From NCBI RefSeq assembly GCF_001486585.1, contig NZ_LN909046.1, positions 1,860,001 through 1,924,000 on the forward strand: a DNA stretch of 64,000 bases, in the 5' to 3' direction. The stretch's first letter is position 1. Each line of letters starts with the position of its first letter. The notes below the pieces were generated by a model. The model searched no databases. It was given only the letters and a program-made list of their open reading frames with translations, and was not told the origin of the DNA. Positions 1-8,202 of this stretch are shown here, in pieces. Source of the DNA: Paenibacillus senegalimassiliensis. Its GTDB lineage: Bacteria > Bacillota > Bacilli > Paenibacillales > Paenibacillaceae. The translations under genes and the position numbers were made by a program.

Positions 1-625
1 GAGCTGCAGTTGCACCTGTTAAGTGAACCACCGTGGAACCCGCGTAATCCTGCATACCAAGGTTGCCAAGCCATCCGCCGCCCCATACCCAGTGAGCTAC
101 GATTGGATAAATAATAACGACGAAGATGATTCCGAATACGATATAAACGCTAAGCTTCGCCCGCTCAGCCATCCCCCCGCAGGCAATCGCCAGTGATACA
201 GCGGCAAAAGCCATTTGGAACAGGAACATCAGATTAAGCGGTACGCCAATTTCGGCAAAGACGCTGAACGAACCAATGTCGCCCTCTCCCCCGAAGAGGA
301 ATCCTGTTGTCCCCAGAAAGCTGTTACCGTCGCCAAAGGCGAAGCCGAAGCCAAACAGCCACCAAGCAAGAATTGAAATACCCAAGGTCAATACCGTTTT
401 ACCAGCTACATGACCCGCATTTTTCATCCGAACCGTCCCTGCCTCCAGCAAGGCGAACCCCGCTTGCATAAAGAAGACGAGCATTGCTGCTACGAACACG
501 AACAAGGAGTTAAGTCCCAGTTCCAGTACCGAGCTGCTGATCTCACCTTCAGCGGCAAAAGCCGATACCGGAAACGAGAATGTTGCTAGAAACACCACTA
601 AACCGTAGAGCCACTTTTTCTTCAT
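1..625 (-). CDS. amtB: Ammonium transporter AmtB, N-terminal part (runs off the left edge)
   Basis: Membrane channel for ammonium/ammonia uptake. The first 208 codons are present; the gene continues beyond position 1. The start is ATG at 625-623, preceded on the minus strand by AGGGGAG. The product begins MKKKWLYGLVVF and has an apparent signal peptide ending near AFAAEG, then hydrophobic segments typical of the Amt family. The conserved stretch DYAGSTVVHLTG near the truncated end corresponds to the family region holding the structural Asp and the first pore His. A perfect GlnR/TnrA operator lies between promoter and start, so nitrogen control is expected. A glnK/PII partner may lie outside the window. 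The identification is firm; only the C-terminal half is unseen. Confidence 0.93.
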   Translation of the reverse strand, partial: MKKKWLYGLVVFLATFSFPVSAFAAEGEISSSVLELGLNSLFVFVAAMLVFFMQAGFALLEAGTVRMKNAGHVAGKTVLTLGISILAWWLFGFGFAFGDGNSFLGTTGFLFGGEGDIGSFSVFAEIGVPLNLMFLFQMAFAAVSLAIACGGMAERAKLSVYIVFGIIFVVIIYPIVAHWVWGGGWLGNLGMQDYAGSTVVHLTGATAA

Positions 626-643
626 CCTTTAACACTCCCCTAA

Positions 644-660
644 TGTTAAGTTACCTAACA
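644..660 (-). promoter_or_regulatory. GlnR/TnrA box of amtB (perfect TGTNA-N7-TNACA)
   Basis: The sequence TGTTAAGTTACCTAACA matches the TGTNA-N7-TNACA consensus of GlnR/TnrA at every fixed position. It lies about 14 bp downstream of the predicted amtB transcription start and 19 bp upstream of the ATG. That position would suit repression by a bound regulator when nitrogen is in excess. Confidence 0.85.
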
Positions 661-680
661 CAAAATGAATTGTTAAGGTG

Positions 681-710
681 ATTATAAGACGAAAATAAGC
701 GATATGACAA
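681..710 (-). promoter_or_regulatory. Predicted amtB promoter
   Basis: On the minus strand a -35 TTGTCA (710-705) and a -10 TATAAT (686-681) are separated by 18 bp. The predicted start is near 674, immediately before the GlnR box. A degenerate second GlnR-like site (759-775, TGTAA-N7-ACACA, one mismatch) lies about 50 bp upstream of the -35. Confidence 0.7.
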
Positions 711-901
711 TACTTTTTTTGAAAAAAAGTGATTATTTGCACTTATTGTAACATTGTATGTAATATTTAAACACAAAACCTTTATAGTTACTAATAAAAG
801 TAAAGCGTAACGTTTGACTGTACACTTATTGTTCAGTATCATAAAAGAACAGAATATAAATATAAGTAATTGGACTCTTAGCAAGCAGGAGAGGTGATGT
901 C

Positions 902-1342
902 ATTGGAGTAACGAAACTGTACCGGATTGGAGAATTGGCCAAAGCCGCCGCCGTCAGTGAACGTACGATAGACTACTATACCAAGCTAGGGCTTGTCTCT
1001 CCCGAGAAGCGGACCCAGAAGAACTACCGTCTGTACAGCGCTGAAACCTTGAACCGGCTGCAACGTATTAATCAATGGAAACAAGAGAAATATACGTTGG
1101 ATGAGATCCGCGAGAAGTTAGACTTGTGGAAACGAGTGACGCCGGAGGAACAAGTCTCTGAAAGATTGAGTTCGCTAGAGCTCCACATGCAGCAACTAGA
1201 ACGGGAAGTGAAGGAGCTCGAGCCCCTTATTTCCAATATGCAGCCTAAGCAGGCCCAGCGGGCTTTTGCTCACTTGCTGCCCAAGAGCTTGGCTTGTGTG
1301 GAAGCGATCCGCGTGCTCATGAACAATAGTCCCTTCTCATAG
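902..1342 (+). CDS. MerR-family regulator with an abnormal start region
   Basis: One-component DNA-binding regulator of about 146 residues. The MerR winged-helix region begins LYRIGELAK and continues through RTIDYYTKLGL and NYRLYS, followed by a predicted coiled coil. The effector is unknown; no metal-binding cysteine cluster is visible. The first conventional start codon is TTG at 935, but that would cut away the first helix of the DNA-binding domain. The frame is open back to 866 with no ATG, GTG or TTG before 935. A strong Shine-Dalgarno (GAGGTGAT, 891-898) points to ATT at 902, used here as provisional start. Alternatively one G was lost from TTG-GAG-G-TA at 903-910 by mutation or sequencing error. 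It is divergent from amtB. Confidence 0.75.
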   Translation: MGVTKLYRIGELAKAAAVSERTIDYYTKLGLVSPEKRTQKNYRLYSAETLNRLQRINQWKQEKYTLDEIREKLDLWKRVTPEEQVSERLSSLELHMQQLEREVKELEPLISNMQPKQAQRAFAHLLPKSLACVEAIRVLMNNSPFS

Positions 1343-1429
1343 ACTGGCGTAACTGGCCTTTAGCTTGGTTGCTGTCGATCATAATGCAGGCACGATTTCA
1401 ATTCAATTGATAACTTGGAGGAATGATTC

Positions 1430-2110
1430 ATGTATTCAGACGTCATGTTAATCCCGATTTTACTGGCCTTCGGGCTTTCCCTGTGGGCTCAGTTCCGGGT
1501 CAAGGGTACTTTTAACAAATGGGCGAAAGTACAAAATATGTACGGCTTAACCGGCCACGATGCTGCACGGCGGATGCTGGATGCCCACGGCCTGTACGAT
1601 GTGCCGATTGAACCGGTACGCGGCACATTGTCGGACCACTACGACCCGATTCATCGCGTCGTCCGTTTATCAGAACCTGTTTATTATGAAAGCTCCATCT
1701 CTGCTGTAGCTGTAGCCTGCCATGAGGTTGGTCATGCCATTCAGCATAAGGAGAAATACCCGATGCTGGTCATGCGTCACCGGATGTTCCCGGTTGTCAA
1801 TTTCGCTTCCGGTATCGCCCCTTTCCTGTTGATTGCCGGCTTTATATTTAATGCGTTCAACCTGATTGGATTAGGTATTATCTTCTTCTCAGCCGCTGTG
1901 CTGTTCCAACTGGTTACTCTGCCGGTAGAGTTTAACGCCAGCAGCAGAGCCCGCAAAATTATGGTCTCCCAAGGATTTGTCACTCATGATGAATCCCGCG
2001 GGGTAGGTAAAGTGCTTAATGCGGCTGCATTAACTTATGTAGCGGCTGCTCTGATCTCCCTGCTGGAACTGCTTCGCTACATCCTGATTTTTGCAGGGAA
2101 TCGCGATTAA
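1430..2110 (+). CDS. YugP-type membrane zinc metallopeptidase
   Basis: 226-residue membrane protein of the putative zinc-dependent neutral protease family (YugP in Bacillus). It has an N-terminal membrane segment (about residues 4-22), the zinc motif HEVGH near residue 98 within ACHEVGHAIQ, and hydrophobic segments after the motif and at the C-terminus. Length and layout fit the family. The ribosome site is TTGGAGGA, 8 bases before ATG. The substrate is unknown. It follows the MerR gene by 87 bp, in the same direction, and ends before a strong terminator, so the two may be cotranscribed. Confidence 0.85.
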   Translation: MYSDVMLIPILLAFGLSLWAQFRVKGTFNKWAKVQNMYGLTGHDAARRMLDAHGLYDVPIEPVRGTLSDHYDPIHRVVRLSEPVYYESSISAVAVACHEVGHAIQHKEKYPMLVMRHRMFPVVNFASGIAPFLLIAGFIFNAFNLIGLGIIFFSAAVLFQLVTLPVEFNASSRARKIMVSQGFVTHDESRGVGKVLNAAALTYVAAALISLLELLRYILIFAGNRD

Positions 2111-2145
2111 TTAAGCTAAAATCACGTAAAGTCGGAAGAAACACA

Positions 2146-2189
2146 AAGCTGCCAGGCTCCCCGAATTCGAGGGCCTGGCAGCTTTTTTG
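2146..2189 (+). terminator. Rho-independent terminator after the YugP-type gene
   Basis: A 12-bp perfect stem (AAGCTGCCAGGC at 2146-2157 with its complement at 2173-2184) is followed by a T-run. It closes the plus-strand metallopeptidase unit. Confidence 0.85.
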
Positions 2190-2246
2190 TTACTCCAAAG
2201 ATACATCATCAAATGTAAGATAGCGTTTACAAAAAAGAATACTGAT

Positions 2247-3155
2247 CTAGTGCGGCGGCGTATCCACCTGAAGACCGAAATACTCCAGCAGGAACACCCG
2301 AAATGATTGCGCTACTAACGGTAACTTCTCATCCGAGCGGTGAATCAGACCGATCGTCCGCGTTACCTTCGGTTCATATACTCGCACTCGAACCGGCTGT
2401 AATGTAAAGCTCTGAAACAAAGCCATCTCCGGAAGAAGACTTACCCCCATTCCCGCAGCCACCAAGCCACGGATCGTATCCGTCTCCTCCCCTTCGAAGG
2501 CAATCTTGGGCGTGAAGCCCGCCTCAAGACAAGCCTGCCAAACAATGGGACGCAAGGAATACCCCTTGCTGAACAAAATGAATTTCTCATCCTTCAACTG
2601 GCTGAGCTTGATGCTCTGCTCTTCGGCCAAAGGATGGCCCGGCGGCAAGATCGCCACCAGATCCTCGGTCAGCATCACATTCCCCGTAACCTGATCATGA
2701 TTTTCCGGAAAAGGGGAAATAAAAGCCAAATCGATCTCTCCGGCCACAGTATCCCGAATCAGCGTAGGATAAGTGCCCTGCTTGAAGCGAAACTTCACAT
2801 TCGGATACAGCTTGCGGAACTCCGCCACTACACTAGGAATCATATGAATGCCAAGACTATTGGGGAACCCGAGCCTGATTTCTCCCCGCTCGGGGTCCAG
2901 AAATTCGTGCACCTCATTAACGGCCCGGTCCAAATCCTTCAGGACCGACTCTACTCGGCCGCAGAACAACTGTCCTACAGCAGTCAACTGAAGATTTCTG
3001 CCCTTCTGCATAAACAGGCTCACCCCCAGCTCCTGTTCAAGCTGGTGAATTTGCCGGCTCACCGCCGATTGCGCAACATGCAGCTCCTCGGCGGCCTGTG
3101 TGACATGCTCTTTCCTCGCCACTTTCACAAAGTATTGCAGTTGTCTCAATTCCAC
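2247..3155 (-). CDS. gltC: LysR-family regulator, GltC-like
   Basis: 302-residue LysR regulator. An N-terminal HTH (about residues 1-60, with HVAQSAVSRQIHQLEQELG) is followed by a substrate-binding domain from about residue 90. From recall, the sequence follows Bacillus GltC closely: MELRQLQYF at the start, VAQSA.SRQI, LDP.RG, GFP.SLG, and GLVAAGMGVSLLPE in the effector domain. GltC activates glutamate synthase (gltAB) genes, but no gltAB is adjacent here, so the target is inferred. The start codon is GTG. It lies downstream of the rhomboid gene on the same strand with a 92-bp gap that could hold its own promoter. Confidence 0.78.
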   Translation of the reverse strand: MELRQLQYFVKVARKEHVTQAAEELHVAQSAVSRQIHQLEQELGVSLFMQKGRNLQLTAVGQLFCGRVESVLKDLDRAVNEVHEFLDPERGEIRLGFPNSLGIHMIPSVVAEFRKLYPNVKFRFKQGTYPTLIRDTVAGEIDLAFISPFPENHDQVTGNVMLTEDLVAILPPGHPLAEEQSIKLSQLKDEKFILFSKGYSLRPIVWQACLEAGFTPKIAFEGEETDTIRGLVAAGMGVSLLPEMALFQSFTLQPVRVRVYEPKVTRTIGLIHRSDEKLPLVAQSFRVFLLEYFGLQVDTPPH

Positions 3156-3247
3156 GAGTCTGATCGCTCCATTTCGCTTTTGCTACGAGCCTTGGAATTA
3201 GGGCTGGCATTACTATAAATTTAATGTACCATTTACAATCTCTGGGT

Positions 3248-3862
3248 TCAACGCCGTTTTAACAAGCGAATGATTAAGCCGTAAATGAAGAACCCTCCGA
3301 CCAAGCCGCCAAGGTGGGCAGCGAGGTTAATTTGCGGGATGAGCAGAGAATAGACTCCACCGACCATCAGCAGGCTGTATAACGTCTTGCGCGAGCTCGT
3401 ATCCATGAGTTGACGCTGGAATAGAGCAATGTAGAGAAACGCTCCATAGACACCGTAGACAGCCCCTGAGGCTCCCACAGAGATATGTAAAGTCGAGTCA
3501 AGCCGATATACCCCCATGCTGATTGCGTTCCCCACCAGACCGCTACCCAAATAGAGCAGCGCATACCGCCAGTGACCAAGCATCCGCTCAAGCGGCGGAG
3601 CAAACACCAAAATGGCAAAAGAGTTGGAGAACAAATGGTTGAATCCGTTATGGAGGAACATCGCGGTGAATAACCGCCACTGCTCCGCGGCGAATGGACC
3701 AAAATCAACCATAGCTCCGTATTTCACTAAAGTCTCCGGGTTCGTGGACCCCCCATTCAGCCACAAGACGATAAACATGGCAATGTTTGCGGCCAGAATC
3801 AAACAGGTTACGGGATAATACCGGAGGTAACTCCTCCAATTCTCATATCGTAGAAAAATCAT
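3248..3862 (-). CDS. Rhomboid-family intramembrane serine protease
   Basis: 204-residue polytopic membrane protease. It has six or so hydrophobic segments, the family HxxxN-type motif (HLFSNSFA near residues 76-83), the catalytic serine in SVGASGAVYG (about 130-137), and the catalytic histidine in AAHLGGLVGG near residue 183. This is the standard bacterial core without an added cytosolic domain. A ribosome site AGGAAGGG precedes the ATG. It is divergent from tpx. The substrate is unknown. Confidence 0.92.
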   Translation of the reverse strand: MIFLRYENWRSYLRYYPVTCLILAANIAMFIVLWLNGGSTNPETLVKYGAMVDFGPFAAEQWRLFTAMFLHNGFNHLFSNSFAILVFAPPLERMLGHWRYALLYLGSGLVGNAISMGVYRLDSTLHISVGASGAVYGVYGAFLYIALFQRQLMDTSSRKTLYSLLMVGGVYSLLIPQINLAAHLGGLVGGFFIYGLIIRLLKRR

Positions 3863-3973
3863 TTTACCCTTCCTTTACCCACGTTTTTTCCTTGTATTGG
3901 ACATTTTCTTTTTAAAACGATTATAATTAATTTTGAACCAATAATAAATCTATCAAATTAGGAGGATATGTAC

Positions 3974-4495
3974 ATGTCGCAAGAACGCACAAATGTAGCT
4001 ACATTCAAAGGCAATCCGCTTACCCTGATTGGTCCGGAGCTTAAGGTTGGCGACACGGCACCCGAATTCCACCTGCATAAAAATCTGCTGGAAGAGGCAA
4101 CTCTCCAGGATTATAGTGACAAGATCAAATTGATCAGTGTAGTGCCTTCATTGGACACCGGGGTCTGCGATGCTCAGACCCGCCGCTTCAATCAAGAAGC
4201 CTCTGCTCTTGGCGAAGACGTCGTCGTGCTGACCGTCAGTGCTGATCTTCCATTCGCCCAGGCCCGCTGGTGTGGAGCCGCCGGTGTTGACCGGGTGATC
4301 ACCTTGTCCGATTATAAAGACAACGCCTTCGGCAAAGCCTACGGCGTCCTGATCAAGGAATTCGCCCTCGACATGCGAGCCGTCTTTGTTATTGATAAGG
4401 ACAACAAAATTCAATATGTCGAAGTGCTCAAGGAAATGACCGAGCATCCGGATTACGACAAGCCAGTTGCAGCCGTAAAAGCACTAATTGGCTAA
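3974..4495 (+). CDS. tpx: Thiol peroxidase Tpx
   Basis: Atypical 2-Cys peroxiredoxin that reduces hydroperoxides with thioredoxin. The product is 173 residues. The peroxidatic cysteine is in DTGVCDAQT (about residue 65) and the resolving cysteine in ARWCGA (about residue 100). An upstream in-frame ATG at 3968 is only two bases from the AGGAGG ribosome site. The second ATG at 3974, eight bases away, is therefore the better start and gives the usual MSQERTNV N-terminus. An AT-rich leader with a TATAAT-like element precedes it. A strong terminator follows, so it is probably monocistronic. Confidence 0.95.
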   Translation: MSQERTNVATFKGNPLTLIGPELKVGDTAPEFHLHKNLLEEATLQDYSDKIKLISVVPSLDTGVCDAQTRRFNQEASALGEDVVVLTVSADLPFAQARWCGAAGVDRVITLSDYKDNAFGKAYGVLIKEFALDMRAVFVIDKDNKIQYVEVLKEMTEHPDYDKPVAAVKALIG

Positions 4496-4515
4496 CAGTC
4501 ACAGCCTGAAAGCGA

Positions 4516-4555
4516 AAAGCGAGTGGGAGAATTTTCTCCCTGCTCGCTTTTTTTG
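4516..4555 (+). terminator. Terminator after tpx
   Basis: GC-rich stem (AAAGCGAGTGGGAGA pairing with TCTCCCTGCTCGCTTT, one small mismatch) followed by seven T residues. A-rich bases on the other side may let it also end transcription from the minus-strand gene at 4568. Confidence 0.85.
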
Positions 4556-4567
4556 TCGTTGCATTAC

Positions 4568-4993
4568 CTACATGTTGGACGATGTCTTGTGAGCGGCCAG
4601 CTTCTTGTCCAGAACCGCAAACAATTGCTGAATATTACGGTAATTGGCTCCCAGATCGCCCATAGAGCCCCGCGTGGCCGAGTAGATGTCCACTGCGCTG
4701 CGAACAGGTCCCGTAGATACAATGGACACCGTAATATCCATAACGCGTCCCAGGCTGGTCCGCTTCTCCAACGTAATCTCCCCTACCGAAGCCACCTCAT
4801 GCAGCACCTTGTAACCGGGAATTTTCTTCAAAGTAGAGGATACTTCCTCCCATAGCTTCTCACGGGATAATTGATAATACCTTGTCTTCAATTCGGGCAG
4901 CTTCGCACGGTCGCTGGTCCCCTCCTGGCTACGAAAAATGCCAGCTAACGTTCTCTTCAGTGACAACGATTCTTCCTCCTTCATGTCCTTCAA
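4568..4993 (-). CDS. DUF1499-like conserved protein
   Basis: 141-residue soluble protein without a signal peptide or membrane segment. The C-terminal half contains RSAVDIYSATRGSMGDLGANYRNI, which resembles the RS.SR.G..DLG.N..RI signature of DUF1499 proteins. The N-terminal 40 residues are charged. The molecular function of the family is not established. The start has GGAGGAA just upstream. It is convergent with tpx. The family assignment is by motif recall only. Confidence 0.6.
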   Translation of the reverse strand: MKDMKEEESLSLKRTLAGIFRSQEGTSDRAKLPELKTRYYQLSREKLWEEVSSTLKKIPGYKVLHEVASVGEITLEKRTSLGRVMDITVSIVSTGPVRSAVDIYSATRGSMGDLGANYRNIQQLFAVLDKKLAAHKTSSNM

Positions 4994-5078
4994 GCGTCAG
5001 TATAACGGTATGCGTTTTCCTAGTTCTAGTTTACCATTGTTATCACACAAACAAAAGCGAGCGTTAGTATACACATAA

Positions 5079-5129
5079 ACAAAAAGCGCCTTGTCCTTCC
5101 TTGGGGCTGCCAAAGAAATACAGGGCGCT
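5079..5129 (-). terminator. Terminator of the probable 6S RNA
   Basis: An outer stem AGCGCC/GGCGCT encloses an inner hairpin (TTCTTTGG with CCAAGGAA) and is followed by TTTTT on the minus strand. It isolates the RNA from the DUF1499-like gene downstream. Confidence 0.75.
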
Positions 5130-5333
5130 ACTTGAGAAACTTGGATAAAGACCCGCCTATGCCGTCCGGTTACATTGTCTCGAACCTGCATTAGCAGGTG
5201 GGTGACCGCAGCGACGCTTTTGAAGTCCCCACATCACTTGGATAGGGCAGTTCAGCTACGAGGCGATTAGGTCTCCCGAGACATCGTCATTGGTTCAAAA
5301 CAACATAGAACCGAAACGTACATCGCAGGACGT
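5080..5333 (-). ncRNA. ssrS: Structured stand-alone RNA, probable 6S RNA
   Basis: Non-coding transcript of up to about 254 nt with its own promoter (TTTACA-N17-TATAAT) and terminator. Visible pairings are: closing stem ACGTCC near the 5' end with GGACG at 5167-5163; CGGTT with AACCG; an inner stem GGGAGACC with GGTCACCC; and a local hairpin ACCTGC-TAAT-GCAGGT in the 3' strand. This gives the 6S layout of closing stem, large central bubble with a small 3'-side hairpin, and apical arm. GTTTTGAACC lies about 33-42 nt from the 5' end, close in position and sequence to the product-RNA template that I recall for Bacillus 6S-1. 6S RNA sequesters sigma-A RNA polymerase. The core fold would end near 5160, leaving a tail before the terminator. 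No coding frame is credible here. Confidence 0.6.
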
Positions 5334-5339
5334 AAACCC

Positions 5340-5368
5340 ATTATAAGACTTTGTTAAGTAAATGTAAA
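5340..5368 (-). promoter_or_regulatory. Promoter of the probable 6S RNA
   Basis: A -35 TTTACA (5368-5363) and a perfect -10 TATAAT (5345-5340) with 17-bp spacing face the RNA gene. The predicted start is near 5333. Confidence 0.75.
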
Positions 5369-5390
5369 CTTAGCTACACAGGTCAATTGG

Positions 5391-6194
5391 TCAATCTTTT
5401 TCTTTCTGTTCATCCGCTGGCAAATCCAGGGCCATATCCTCGTCTTCCTCGGCTTGGCTATTAGCCGAATCCTCTTCGGACTGACGCATTCTTTCCACTT
5501 TCTCCTGAATCTTGTTATAGGCGATGTAGAAGTTGTAGAAAGCTACCACCGATGTCAAGCTGCCGAACCCAAAGAAAATGAGCCAGCCGTAACGCATGGT
5601 CAGGAAGCCCAGAAACCCAGCGCATAGCAGCGTGGATATCGTCCGGAATGGACGAAGGATTGTGAACAGAATAGCATTCTTGATCAACTGAAACGCCCCC
5701 AGATGGTAGTGAGCCACAAGGGAGAAGAAATTGAACAAGGACAAGGACAGCAACAACAGGAAGAACAACATCACCATCCCGATGATTTGCAGATTATCCA
5801 TCTGCGTCATGTATACCCGGTAATCCACATACATAATGACAAATAGCAAGGTATAGAAGATACCGCCAATCATGCTTTGCTTGTAATTTTCCTTATAGCC
5901 CTTGAAATAAACCTTGATGATGCTAAGGTCACCTTCCCCCATCACCCATTTACGGGTTACAGAGAACAGCGCTGCCGTAGCAGGAAATAGTGTAAACGGT
6001 GCCAAAATGCCCATGATCCAGATGGACAACGTTTCTGGCGGAGGTGTTGGTGTCTGCAGCAACAAGAGCACCTTCATTGCCAGAACCAGCATAAATGGCG
6101 ACGAGCATAGCAGCCATAGTAAGTTGCTTCCGGAAATCCTCATAATCCATTCGGTAATTCTATAAAATCCGCCCATAAAACCTTTGTATTCCAA
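5391..6194 (-). CDS. DUF624 (YesL-like) membrane protein
   Basis: 267-residue polytopic membrane protein. The N-terminus FMGGFYRITEWIMRI is typical of DUF624/YesL proteins. Five or six hydrophobic segments occupy about residues 20-220, and a strongly acidic cytosolic tail (QSEEDSANSQAEEDEDM) ends the protein. The function of the family is unknown; many members lie near sugar transport genes, but none are next to this one. The start is TTG at 6194-6192, set by AGGAG eight bases upstream. The 6S RNA promoter begins about 20 bp past its stop codon, so this gene reads towards that RNA. Confidence 0.78.
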   Translation of the reverse strand: MEYKGFMGGFYRITEWIMRISGSNLLWLLCSSPFMLVLAMKVLLLLQTPTPPPETLSIWIMGILAPFTLFPATAALFSVTRKWVMGEGDLSIIKVYFKGYKENYKQSMIGGIFYTLLFVIMYVDYRVYMTQMDNLQIIGMVMLFFLLLLSLSLFNFFSLVAHYHLGAFQLIKNAILFTILRPFRTISTLLCAGFLGFLTMRYGWLIFFGFGSLTSVVAFYNFYIAYNKIQEKVERMRQSEEDSANSQAEEDEDMALDLPADEQKEKD

Positions 6195-6376
6195 GTAAAA
6201 ATCTCCTCTCGAGCAAAGTGATATTTCTGCCTATCTTTAACTATACATGATTCGTCCACCACGTTCCAGCGCCTAATTTGCAGCATCCTAGGTGTGTGTC
6301 TAATCTTCAAGGGCCGATGTGCCATAGTATATACCGTAACTCCAAAACCTTAACAACATTTAAAGGAGGTTATCTC

Positions 6377-6484
6377 ATGTCCGGTGTAGGTGTAGGATAT
6401 GGCGGAGGTTTCTGGACTTCCACAGGTACGATTCTGGTATTGTTCATTTTACTTGTTATCATTAGCCGCACAATTTTCGTGTAA
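6377..6484 (+). CDS. YjcZ-family tiny membrane protein (35 aa)
   Basis: 35-residue protein with a glycine-rich N-terminus (MSGVGVGYGGG) and one hydrophobic helix (FWTSTGTILVLFILLVIIS). This is the pattern of YjcZ-type sporulation-associated tiny transmembrane proteins. The start is fixed by AAAGGAGG eight bases before ATG. A strong terminator follows directly, so it is a stand-alone gene. A paralogue with nearly the same membrane segment is at 51299-51427. Expression during sporulation is inferred from the family. Confidence 0.85.
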   Translation: MSGVGVGYGGGFWTSTGTILVLFILLVIISRTIFV

Positions 6485-6495
6485 TGGACAAAAAC

Positions 6496-6526
6496 GAAGA
6501 AGACGGAGCAAGCTCCGTCTTCTTTT
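6496..6526 (+). terminator. Terminator between the YjcZ gene and cshA
   Basis: A 13-bp perfect stem (AAGAAGACGGAGC at 6497-6509 with its complement at 6512-6524) has a two-base loop, with T and A tracts on both sides. It can serve both convergent genes. Confidence 0.85.
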
Positions 6527-6552
6527 GGTTTCAGTCGCTATGTGCCCCTCGC

Positions 6553-8145
6553 TTATTTATCGAAAGACTGATTATCATTGAATTTGGAAGGTCTACGTTC
6601 CCCGCCGCCTGAACTAGAACGCGGTTTGCGATCGTAGGAAGAACGGTTGGAGTCGCGGCTTCCGCTATCCCGATTATATCCGCCCTTGTTACCACCATAG
6701 CTACCACCACGGCTACCACCTTGAGAATCACGACGGTATCCACTACCGCCTCTGTTGCCATAACCTGAAGGTTTACGTCCGCTGGAACGAATGTCCGGGT
6801 TGCGGCGTTTAACACGGATAGGTTCTTCCGGTGTCAATTCAATGTTAGTCTTGTCGTTCTTCTCGCCTGTAATCAGCTTGAATGCAGCAGCAAGCAGATT
6901 CACCGAGTCATATTGCTCCAGCATTTGAATGGCAATGCCTTTATACTCGTTCAATTCCCCGTTCTCCACAAGCTCAAGCAAACGCTCTGCAGTGATGCGT
7001 TGCTTGCCTTCGATCGCTTCAGCAATACTAGGCAGTGGCTTGCGAGCAATCTTATGACGAGTAATCCGTTCAATAAAATGCAAATGATCAATTTCACGAG
7101 GCGTTACGAAGGACCATGCCGCCCCTTCTTTCCCTGCACGACCCGTACGACCAATACGGTGTACATAACTTTCCGGGTCCTGTGGAAGGTCAAAGTTAAC
7201 TACATGCGTCACACCGGAAACGTCCAGACCCCGAGCAGCAACGTCTGTCGCTACAAGTACGTCGATACTGCCGTCACGGAATTTGCGCATAACATTATCG
7301 CGTTGGTTCTGCGACAAGTCTCCGTGCAAACCGTCCGCGGAATAACCACGTTTTTGCAATGCTTCGGACAGCTCGTCTACCCGGCGTTTCGTCCGGCCAA
7401 ATACGATAGCAAGTTCTGGAGATTCCATGTCCAGCAAGCGAGTCAACCCGTCAAATTTCTGGCGTTCGTGAATTTCAATATAAGCCTGATCAATCAATGG
7501 AGCGCTGACCTGCTTTGGAATCACAGACACATGCTCAGGATTTTTCAGGAACTGTTGGGCAAGACGCTGGATATTCCCTGGCATTGTAGCAGAAAATAAC
7601 ATCGTTTGGCGCTCTTCCGGCACCAGCTTCAAGATGGATTGAATATCCTCCATGAAGCCCATGTCAAGCATTTCATCCGCTTCATCCAATACAACAGTTT
7701 GTACATCGTCCAATTTGATCGTTTTCCGGTTGATGTGGTCAAGCAAGCGGCCCGGCGTACCGATGATAATTTGGGGTTTTTTCTTCAAGGCACGAATTTG
7801 GCGTACGATATCTTGTCCGCCGTAGATTGGAAGTGAGCGGGTTCCCTTGAAGCGAGACAATCTGCCGATCTCCTCAGCTACCTGAATGGCGAGTTCACGG
7901 GTTGGCGTCATGATCAATGCAACGATGCGATCTTCTTCCCGCGGTATTTTGTTGATTAGTGGAAGACCAAAGGCGGCGGTTTTCCCTGTACCTGTCTGGG
8001 CTTGTCCGATTAAATCTCGCCCTTCCAAAGCAATCGGAATGGATTTGGTTTGAATTGGAGTTGCCTCTTCAAAACCGAGCTCCGTAATGGCTTGTAGCAC
8101 TTTAGGCTCTAGGCCGAATTCTGTAAATGTGTTCAATATATTCAT
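6553..8145 (-). CDS. cshA: DEAD-box ATP-dependent RNA helicase CshA
   Basis: 530-residue RNA helicase of the CshA type, active in mRNA decay and cold adaptation. The motifs are in order: Q motif ([11 protein letters not shown], about 27-37), Walker A AQTGTGKT (49-56), [15 protein letters not shown] (about 150), SAT (FSATMP), ARGLDV, and [10 protein letters not shown] (about 325-335). The C-terminal 75 residues are rich in Gly, Arg and Ser (RGG-like: [14 protein letters not shown]) and probably bind RNA and the degradosome. AAGGAG precedes the ATG. The roughly 240-bp leader carries 11-bp-spaced direct repeats (see separate entry). Confidence 0.95.
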   Translation of the reverse strand: MNILNTFTEFGLEPKVLQAITELGFEEATPIQTKSIPIALEGRDLIGQAQTGTGKTAAFGLPLINKIPREEDRIVALIMTPTRELAIQVAEEIGRLSRFKGTRSLPIYGGQDIVRQIRALKKKPQIIIGTPGRLLDHINRKTIKLDDVQTVVLDEADEMLDMGFMEDIQSILKLVPEERQTMLFSATMPGNIQRLAQQFLKNPEHVSVIPKQVSAPLIDQAYIEIHERQKFDGLTRLLDMESPELAIVFGRTKRRVDELSEALQKRGYSADGLHGDLSQNQRDNVMRKFRDGSIDVLVATDVAARGLDVSGVTHVVNFDLPQDPESYVHRIGRTGRAGKEGAAWSFVTPREIDHLHFIERITRHKIARKPLPSIAEAIEGKQRITAERLLELVENGELNEYKGIAIQMLEQYDSVNLLAAAFKLITGEKNDKTNIELTPEEPIRVKRRNPDIRSSGRKPSGYGNRGGSGYRRDSQGGSRGGSYGGNKGGYNRDSGSRDSNRSSYDRKPRSSSGGGERRPSKFNDNQSFDK

Positions 8146-8202
8146 ACTCCTTCTATTTAGTGGACAATTCCACCAGCTTCACTGTATTCTTAAGTAGAAT
8201 TT

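Noticed and set aside
759-775. Second GlnR box treated as an independent certain feature
   Set aside because: One fixed position mismatches the consensus, so it is described only together with the promoter and in the findings.
3612-3818. Plus-strand frames over the rhomboid, cshA, pfkA and polA genes
   Set aside because: They are shadows of well-supported genes on the other strand, without ribosome sites or recognisable products.
5161-5230. T-box-like string on the plus strand (GGTGGGTGACCGCAGCG)
   Set aside because: No specifier loop or full T-box bulge, no aminoacyl-tRNA or amino acid gene downstream, and the promoter and terminator point to a minus-strand RNA.
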